Assembly (NCBI GenBank): GCA_021234155.1
Contig: JAJEKV010000085.1
Span: 3,420,706-3,484,705, forward strand
From: Isoetes taiwanensis
Lineage: Eukaryota; Streptophyta; Lycopodiopsida; Isoetales; Isoetaceae
DNA length: 64,000 nt
Direction of reading: 5' to 3'
Of the stretch, positions 56,956 to 64,000 are shown one piece after another. A program made the position numbers and the translations under genes. The notes under the pieces are model-generated. The model saw nothing but the letters and a program-made list of their open reading frames with translations. It ran no database searches and had not been told where the DNA came from. Every line of letters starts with the position of its first letter. Position 1 is the first letter of the stretch.

Positions 56956-57839
56956 CTTTAGTGGAAAGATATCATTCTCATCTATAATTCGTCTGAAAGA
57001 CATATTCCTATTACCAAAAATACCTTTAAAACAGGGGTATTTTCGTAATTTTGCAAGAAAACAGGGGCTTTTTGAAAATTTGCCCTTATATTTATTTTTT
57101 ATAGTTGAATTGCAAACAATGCAATACCCTTGGCCAACAAAAGCTGCTACAATAAGTGGTACTTAACATCGCATTTTAATTTTACTAATAACCTGTAAAT
57201 ACACTGGAGAATGCTAACCTGCATGCAACATGATAGTCCCCAAAGAAAAAATGTATATTTTTACTAACTGCATTGGCTGTAATGGTTGAAATTTACATAC
57301 CTTCCAATTATTCCAAATTCTTGAGGTTTGATCTCAGGGTGAACAAGTTAGTATCCTCCATTTGAACTACACCTTGCAATTCATCCCTCCTTAGTATCAT
57401 GTCTGGATTGCTCTACTTATAAGCATCAACCATCTTTTTGCTGCATAGGTCTCAAGCATAATGCTTGTTTCAAGTTCAACAATCTCTTCTTCTAACTCTG
57501 GAGTTACCTGCAAAGCTTTCTTAATTTTTTTCAACCTTAGTCTCCTTTGGATACAATAATGTTTAGCTTCCTTCTTACTAATAGGTTATGTTTTAGCTTT
57601 CTTATCTGCAATATAAGACTCTAAATCCTCCTCAAGAATTATAGCATTATTTGACGAGCCTCTTTGTAAATCATGAACTTCATAGACTTAGAAATTTTAG
57701 AAGCACATACATCAAATTCTTCTCCAGACTTTGCGCTTGTCCTTGCATCATTTCTTTAATAATTTATACATTTCAGTTTTCTTGCTTGACATATAATCAT
57801 ATGCATTTGGGATTCCACAAGATCTTCAAAACATAGTTT
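56956..57839. other. No recognised gene
   Basis: AT-rich sequence between two LINE copies; nothing supported beyond short frames. Confidence 0.4.
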
Positions 57840-59345
57840 ATTGGCTCTATGAAAGCGTCTTTGCTAAGTTTCCAGCATTAGGTACTCAAATCAATAGCAA
57901 TATTGCACTACGTCAGGGTTGCCCTCTATCTCCTACAATCCTTGGCTTTTACATTGATCATTTGGAAGAATGGATTGATAATCATGGTGGCGGAGGCCCA
58001 CATTTGGCAGACTATATCATCAGGCAACTTATGTATGCCGACGATGTTTCGCTTATGGCACATACCCTGCTAATATGCAACAACATTTACATGCTCTACA
58101 CATTTTTTGTGAGAATACATGTCTGCGTACTAATCTCCAGAAGACAAAGCTCTTATTAGTTCAATCTTCTCGGCATATTGTTCCAACTTTGTACTATGAT
58201 AGCCACGAAGAAGTTATAGATAGCTACATGTATCTTAATTGTAGAATTCTGCAAGAACACACTTTGAGAATAGTGTACCGCCACATGTGTAACTACTGCT
58301 TGGAGAGCACTTTATGCAATGCAGAACAATTGTTTTCGCACAAAGATTTATGATTGGTCACGGAAAGCCCACTTGTTTCGAGCTTTGTAGAGCCTGTTTT
58401 ACTGTATGGTTTTGAAGTGTGGGGGTGGCAATTAGTGCTAGTGCTTAAGAGAGCTTAGAACAGGTACAAAAATCCTTTCTCACTTATAGCCTAGGAGTCA
58501 AAACTATGTGCCCCTATGCTATTCTCTTACAAGATATATGTCTTTGGCCTCTTCAACAATCTTCCATGAAGCATCATCTCTCCACTACGGCTGAATCTCC
58601 TCCCATTTGAAAAGGTGTTGGAAAGAGCATTGTAATCATGGTTTTGCTCGCGGGCCTATGCAATCGGAGCATTGCATGATGCTTGCCAGTTTTGATCCCG
58701 AGCTTTTGGAACACTAGCTAGATAATTGTTTTTCTCAAAAGACATGGAATGCAGTTGCCGTGGCCCAAGTTAAAACTGGTCATTATCATGCATATAAACT
58801 CCATTTAGGCACGAAGACCACAAGCTTATTTGCTTACTTCTTTGTCTAGGAAAAAGCTTTTAGCTATTGTATCAATTCGCACAAGTGCGCACATGCTACA
58901 GATTGCGATAGACAGATGGGAGCAGTACAATTGTAGTGAGAAGCGACATTATGTACATGTTGCCAGTTACAGGTTATTGAAGATGAAACCCATACTTTTC
59001 TGAGATGTCTTACTTTTGAGGTGGCCAGGAATCGTTATTTGACCTTAACATTCCATTCCATGATCCTGCAGCTTCTCAGAGCACCATTTGTGCATGATTT
59101 GATATTATATATACTTGAGTTCTAGATGCACATCTTCAATTGTTGAGCCTTCAACAGTCATCATGATCTACTTATTTATTCCTAATTGTCTAGTATCATC
59201 ATTAATGCAAAGTTTTTTTCCTTGCGAACCTTTCGAGGCAGGGGCTTTCTAATCCTAGTAGTAATGGTTGTACTAGCCCATTGTATGGGTTCCATGGCCT
59301 CTTGGTCTTTGTGGACGTTAAAAAATCTATTCTATTATATTCTAT
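57840..59345 (+). pseudogene. LINE reverse transcriptase, degenerate copy with TTCTA tail
   Basis: It starts in the RT domain: LYESVFAKFPALGTQIN, then LRQGCPLSPTI, then YIDHLEEWIDNHGGGG, then IIRQLMYADDVSLMAHT (58019-58070, catalytic YADD), and LQKTKLLLVQSSR in a shifted frame. After about 58370, text parallel to 6249-7245 follows, with many stops. It ends in ATTCTATTATATTCTATCTC (about 59327-59346), a decayed TTCTA tail. Together with the copy at 55105-56866 it shows the family's domain order: RT, a ~300-residue C-terminal region, and a zinc-binding tail. Confidence 0.85.
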
Positions 59346-60750
59346 CTCATCCTTTATACTTGGTCCTTTCCATATTGCAAAGTTGCATTTATTTATCTTC
59401 TTATCATAAAATGAAGATAAATTAAATTGTCAAAACCAACAAGCTAACTAAGAGAAGCAAAGGAGTAGAGAAAGCACAACTGAAAGAAAGCCACATCTGG
59501 GCATCTCCACTAAACAAAATAATATGAGTCACAACTGCTGAAAATAGAGGCAGTCAAGTCATATGTTACTTAGAGGTGTAGAGGAGGCCAACAAACGGGC
59601 CAAAGCACTGGGGTCGTTAGGACCTCCAGCAGCTGTTGTTGTACAGAGAGGCAAATATAACCATCTTTAGTAGACTCAGAGTGCCAGCGACCATGTGCCT
59701 TGAAGATTCTATCTGGAACATTCAAAGCGGATGTCGAAGTGGCACCTCCTCTTCTTGCAGAATGGGTACCAAAAGCACTAGCATCTTCACCAATGGCAGA
59801 AAAACAATGCTTGAACGAAATGAAATAGACTTCCTCTTAAAAAAACAACCATGATGTGTCACACGGATACCTCTGATCAAATGGCCGCCAACCGCACTCT
59901 AGTTCAGCATAATTACCCAAATTCAACAGTCTCTCCAGAAGGCCAACAGGGCAATAAGGGCCAGAGAGGTGTGCAATAGAGACGCAGACGCCAATCCCCA
60001 AGTAGTCTGTCTTTGAGGAATGGATAAAAAGGCTCGTCTAGGTATCCAAAATCAATATCTCATTCCAAAACAAGGATAGAAGCTCCTTACTATGCAGGAA
60101 AACGACAAAGGCAATAACAATCGCTGTACATCTCATAACATCCAAAAGAGAAGCTGTAGGATGAGCAAATTGGTCAAAAAGCTTAAGGATCATATGAGGA
60201 AGTATGGGTTGTTTCTTTTTAAGCGATGGAGTGGACAATCTCTTAGCCACATCTCGAGCAAGTTGACATTTTTAGCCAGACATAAGCTTCTAATTTTTTT
60301 GTTTGGTATTTGTGGGCGGTATTTTTGACATGGTTGGCCCTTGATTTGGTCCCTATATTATATTAGAAAGCGTATGGGAAGGGTATGTTTCCAAGGATTT
60401 GAGCTGCTTGCTGGCGGCTGAAGGTATAAGCTTGCATTATTTTTGTCTGGTATTGGCCGGAGGGAAACAGTGTCTGTTTATTTCGATTTGTCTCTGTATG
60501 GTACGAATTTAGAAGGAGAAGCCTGTGGAGATCGCCATGATAGATCATGATTGCATGCCTGTGTTTTCGGTTGCTGGAGTCCAGGCTTGGTCCCGATTGC
60601 TGAAATGGAGTGAGATGTCGGGGCCTGCTAAACCGGCAGAGCTTTTATGTGGGATTCACATGGTGAGAAACGGTGAAGATGAGAAACGGCGATGGCTTCG
60701 ACAGGCTGTTGTCGGTTCCTGGAGTCCAGGTTTAGAGCGAACGGATGAAT
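59346..60750. other. No recognised gene
   Basis: Several 60-78-codon frames without domains. No terminal repeats, tRNA or satellite seen. Confidence 0.4.
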
Positions 60751-61290
60751 AAGGGCAGTTCTTCAATTCGAATCAAAAGACAACAACAAGAAATCGAAAA
60801 TCAATAGTGCTCGAAGCGAGCTCAGATTCTTGCAGGAATTCCTTATCCTGATAACTCAATCATGGAACGAATCTCCTTGATTAGAGCAACAATGTTTGGA
60901 ATTGCATCAGACGAATTCGTAGAGATCCAAATATTTATAGCAGTAGAGTTTCAAACAGCAGAGGCTAACAGCAGAGGCTTCCAAATATTTATAGCTGGAG
61001 CAGAGGCCGACGGGATCTGTGTTGTTATTTGGTGGGCCTGCCAAGCTCCTATGGCAGATATGGGCTATGCCAAGCTCCTGCGGGAGATATGGGCGGATTG
61101 TAGTCTGCCAGGCCGCTGCTGCAGATATGGGAGAATGCAGTTGCCCAAGGATCTGGATGGAGGCTTCAACGACACCCATACTGCTTGGGGAGCTCTGACT
61201 TTGTTGCAAGGGGGCTGCTTGCTTGGGTGGGATGCTGAACATCCTGCGCCCTATTGCAGAGGACGGTTGCAGATGATCAGCTAGACCATT
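60751..61290 (-). repeat. Possible LTR fragment, minus strand (weak)
   Basis: On the minus strand CTATAAATATTTGGA (about 60951-60927) and a second copy near 60998-60980 resemble an LTR TATA region. They are followed by a stretch with LTR U5-like flavour. The plus and minus frames of 111-140 codons overlap fully, so neither is convincing. I could not find a paired copy or target duplications. Confidence 0.25.
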
Positions 61291-62164
61291 GGAAGTGGCA
61301 GGGAGAATTATGAATACATATTAATGGGAGTGCGTATGGGCAATATGGACCTTAGGATTTGGCTTTTGTCTTATAGGAAAAAAAACGTAGGCCATCCGTG
61401 AGGCACAATTTGTAGAATATACTGTCAATCCATGGTCTGAAGCAACCCTCCAGAAAAAAACCCAGAAATATAAAGAACGAACTAGCAGAACTGCAGGGTT
61501 GGGAAGAAGGCTAGGCAAATGGGTTTGTGTTGGTATTTTAATCGTAGTAATTTGTATTTTGGCGGCAACCTTCTTAAGGGTTTTTTTTTTCTTATATCAG
61601 AGCGTACCAGTATGCCTGCAAAGGCTTGAATTCCATTGAAAAATAATATGGACATTAAAGAATTGCACGTTAACTTGCCATTATTGGTGTGGTGTCTTTC
61701 GTCTTGGAAATAGCAAATACATTGTAAAACTCAAGAGCTTGCAAAGTAATTATGCATGTGGCCTTCATGCTAAAGATGGGTATCTTCGCATTGATAATTA
61801 GCAGCCTTTTCTAATTATAATGTGCAATATAGATAGAATATCTTAATGCATTTAGATTCCATGGCCATATGGATCTAGCACTCTAGATTTCAGGAACATC
61901 ATTATTATAGCAGGGTTATCTTCCGCATATGAATCAAGAGAATTCAATAAGAAGTTGCCAATTACTTTAAATTTCCATGGGGTGCGTTTGTTCTAGGTTC
62001 ATAGTATTTTGGTTTAGATGACTCATTTTTAGATGACCCTTTGACCTTAAAGGCAGCAAACAAGGTTGTTCAAAGTAATAGCAGATTACCAGGCATTTGG
62101 TTAACAAAATCTTTTGTTTCATCTAGCTGGTCTACACGGTCTATAAGGTCAATAGCAGTGCATT
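61291..62164. other. No recognised gene
   Basis: AT-rich. TATATCAGAGCG at 61594-61605 resembles an LTR primer-binding site, but no LTR end is identified next to it. Confidence 0.35.
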
Positions 62165-62434
62165 TGGCTTAGGGCATTTTTCAGCATTTTTCTAAATAAC
62201 TCAAGAGCTTCCTCACTATAGCTATTGTGCGCATATGCATTGATCGTGACAGTCCAAAACAATAGTTAAGGCATGAATAAGTATTCCCAATTTCACTCCT
62301 AGTGTGTCTGCAGCATCAAGGGAGCTAGCAACTGTTACAGAATTTGGATGTATACCAGCGAAGCACATGCATTGAAAGCATGTTATGGCATCCCTAGCTC
62401 TATCATTTTGTGCATATTTGAAGGAGGCACGCAT
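62165..62434 (-). pseudogene. PPR (PLS-type) gene fragment, minus strand
   Basis: The minus-strand frame 62434-62222 reads FKYAQNDRARDAITCFQCM then AGIHPNSVTVASSLDAADTLG and GILIHAL, the typical wording of a PPR repeat (Y(A)Q(N)-ARDA-F(x)xM-G(x)xPNSVT-LDA). After a frameshift near 62230 it continues INAYAHNSYSEEALELFRKM. PPR proteins are organelle RNA-binding proteins, numerous in land plants. This piece is about two repeats long, frameshifted, and lies head to head with the plus-strand PPR fragment that starts at 62421. Confidence 0.75.
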
Positions 62435-63229
62435 AATATTTGATGAAATTCCTCATCGAAATGTTGTCTCGTGGAATACAATAGTTGGATCTTATGCACA
62501 ATAGGGGGATGTGAGGCACTTAATCTATATAATCAGATGGAGGTTGAAGGCGTGAGACCAGATAGGGTGACATTTTTGAACGTTCTTGATGCTTGTGCTG
62601 GGAATACAACCCTTCAAGACGGCATTAAAATCCACGAGAGTATTGTAGGTTACGGGCTGGAATGTGATGTTGTGTACAATGCTATTCTTAATATGTACAG
62701 GAAGTGTGGAAGCTTAGAGCATGCATAGAGTCTTTTTAAGAGAATTTCAAGACAGAGATATTGCATCATGGGATATTATGGTTGCTATATATGTTCAGCA
62801 CGGACAGTTCACGGATGCCCTTGATTTGTTTCAGCAAATACCTGATATTAATGTCTCATTGTGGAATGCATTGATGGCAGCATATGCTCAAACTGGAAAT
62901 AGCAAAAAGGTGACTAAACTTTATCATTATATGAAGCTACATGGATAGTTCCAGACAAAATTACATTCATAAGTGTTATACATGCTTGTGAATGTCAGGT
63001 TGACTTAAACGAATGCAAAAAAATACATAACAAGATAAGAGGCACTGATTTTGAAAAAGATGATGTTTTCAGTACTGCTATTTTGAGCATGTATGGCAAG
63101 TGTGGAATTTTGGAGGCTGCAAAGAGTATGTTTGAACAAATGCCAAAGAGAAATGTTGTGCGGTGGAATGCCTTGATTGCTGCATATGCTCGACATTCTC
63201 ATGGTGCAGAAGCTTTTGAACTGTTTTGA
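62421..63229 (+). pseudogene. PPR (PLS-type) gene fragment, plus strand, frameshifted
   Basis: Recognisable repeats in order: EARIIFDEIPHRNVVSWNTI (62424-62485), stop, then EALNLYNQMEVEGVRPDRVT and FLNVLDACAGNTTLQDGIKI (62513-62635), VVYNAILNMYRKCGSLEHA (62670-62727), stop, then SLWNALMAAYAQTGNSKKV (62857-62912), frameshift, then AILSMYGKCGILEAAKSMFE, QMPKRNVVRWNALIAAYARH (63078-63200) and EAFELF, stop at 63227. The long DA/KCG/RNVVxWNALI wording is that of P-L-S type PPR proteins. At least two stops and two frameshifts make it a pseudogene of about seven motifs, without the C-terminal E or DYW region. Confidence 0.85.
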
Positions 63230-63300
63230 ACCATTTAAAATTGGTCGCAGACAGGTAGTATTCAATAACTTATTATAGCTTCAGAAAAACATTGAAGATG

Positions 63301-63420
63301 ACATTTCTTGGCAGCGCCTCCGCCTCCGTTGGCGGCTAGGGCGGCCGTGAGAGGGGGACCGCCCCTCTCTCTCATTCCGGCACTGCTGCAGCATAACAGG
63401 GATCTTTCATCATGTGGGGG
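63301..63420. other. Short GC-rich segment
   Basis: GCGCCTCCGCCTCCGTTGGC and GGCGGCTAGGGCGGCC stand out from AT-rich flanks. Its character resembles a gene 5' leader, but no reliable coding frame follows (62 codons at 63412-63600, unrecognised). Confidence 0.3.
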
Positions 63421-63545
63421 CTAGCAAGGGTTTGCCGTCTACAAGTGAGTTTCTGGTTTCTTCCGTTGATGTTTCGTTTGGGAGCAATTTGTGGCGGTTC
63501 TCACCAGGTGGTCTTTCTACTCTATGCTTCTATCTATAAGAAGCA

Positions 63546-63621
63546 TTCTGTTTTATGCTTAGACAGATGCAAGATGCAGCCGTTTCTGTTTTATGCTTAG
63601 ACAGATGCAAGATGCAGCCGT
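63546..63621. repeat. 38-bp tandem duplication
   Basis: Two exact copies starting TTCTGTTTTATGCTTAGACA at 63546 and 63584. Confidence 0.9.
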
Positions 63622-64000
63622 CTTTTATGCAGAAACACACCGAAAGAGCAAATTAGGCTTATAAGGTGGAGTAGAATCTTTGCATTCTTGGTTGGAAAAA
63701 CAGTTCTTGAATTTAGCATCATAGTCTTAATTTCCCAGATCTTTCAAGCAGATGGATTTTCCCTCTCCTCCTGCTCTTTCTTGCTAGCAGAAAGGTATCG
63801 AGGTTGATTCTTGGAAAAGTAGCAGGAAATCTTTTCATTTTCTACAGATTTGGCAGCAATATATGAGACCAATTCAGATTGCCGAGCTAGGGATTATCTG
63901 GGCAAGAAGACGCTTCTACATCTTGAACCAGACTTTTGGGGAGAAAGTTTGGCGGCTGGGCTTTGTGTCTAGCCAGCATCAGGCTGATTGTTACAGATCC
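63622..64000. other. No recognised gene
   Basis: Nothing supported up to the window edge. Confidence 0.4.

Noticed and set aside
60862-61284. 140-codon plus frame as a gene
   Set aside because: It contains an internal near-duplicate (TTCCAAATATTTATAGC twice), overlaps a minus frame over its length, and shows no domain; kept only as a weak LTR candidate.

Overview
This window looks like a repeat-rich stretch of a land-plant nuclear genome. It carries an intact-looking MIR160 hairpin (a land-plant microRNA), PLS-type PPR gene remnants, CACTA-type termini, LTR retrotransposons with initiator-tRNA-type primer sites, L1-like zf-RVT fragments, and a second LINE family with TTCTA tails. Intergenic space is AT-rich and almost every open frame is short and broken. 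The PPR debris and large nested transposons suit a large-genome plant, possibly a fern or another seed-free lineage, but nothing seen fixes the species.

Layout. 1-4.9 kb: an L1-like zf-RVT relic, a 2.1-kb LTR-internal-LTR element (one LTR split by a 247-bp insert), a 300-bp fold-back MITE, and a CACTA-like end with ACGT-rich repeats. 6.2-11.2 kb: a LINE 3' end with a TTCTA tail, then a direct duplication of a ~1.85-kb segment whose two copies carry different tRNA-like inserts. 12.4-15.3 kb: the most gene-like part, with a GATAAC cluster, GA-rich tract, TATA box, GC-rich leader, and a miR160 precursor directly after a strong 3' splice site. 15.7-24.7 kb: three copies of a ~260-bp repeat, palindrome arrays, and minus-strand transposon-type genes in pieces. 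25.0-25.6 kb: the only convincing intact protein gene, a small very acidic protein with a poly(A) signal.

26.3-39.0 kb is a nested structure that can be reconstructed from the sequence. A 1.6-kb LTR (26262-38998) is split by an 11.1-kb insertion (26600-37731) with 31-bp imperfect terminal inverted repeats and a TGA target duplication. The insertion contains a second, solo copy of the same LTR (30889-32505, TTCAA target duplication), an L1-like fragment, perfect and imperfect hairpins, and a 3.8-kb satellite with a 19-bp unit whose neighbouring variants can fold on each other.

39.5-64 kb: a 435-bp CACTA element with TAT duplications, a broken charged-protein gene, a compound microsatellite, a ~1.05-kb duplicated block with tRNA-like SINE heads and arrays of TTCTAGAA, a degenerate transposon gene (48.6-51.6 kb), a 750-bp direct duplication, two LINE reverse-transcriptase copies, and two PPR fragments facing opposite ways. 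Apart from MIR160 and the acidic-protein gene, I see no functional gene set: this is mostly layered mobile-element history.
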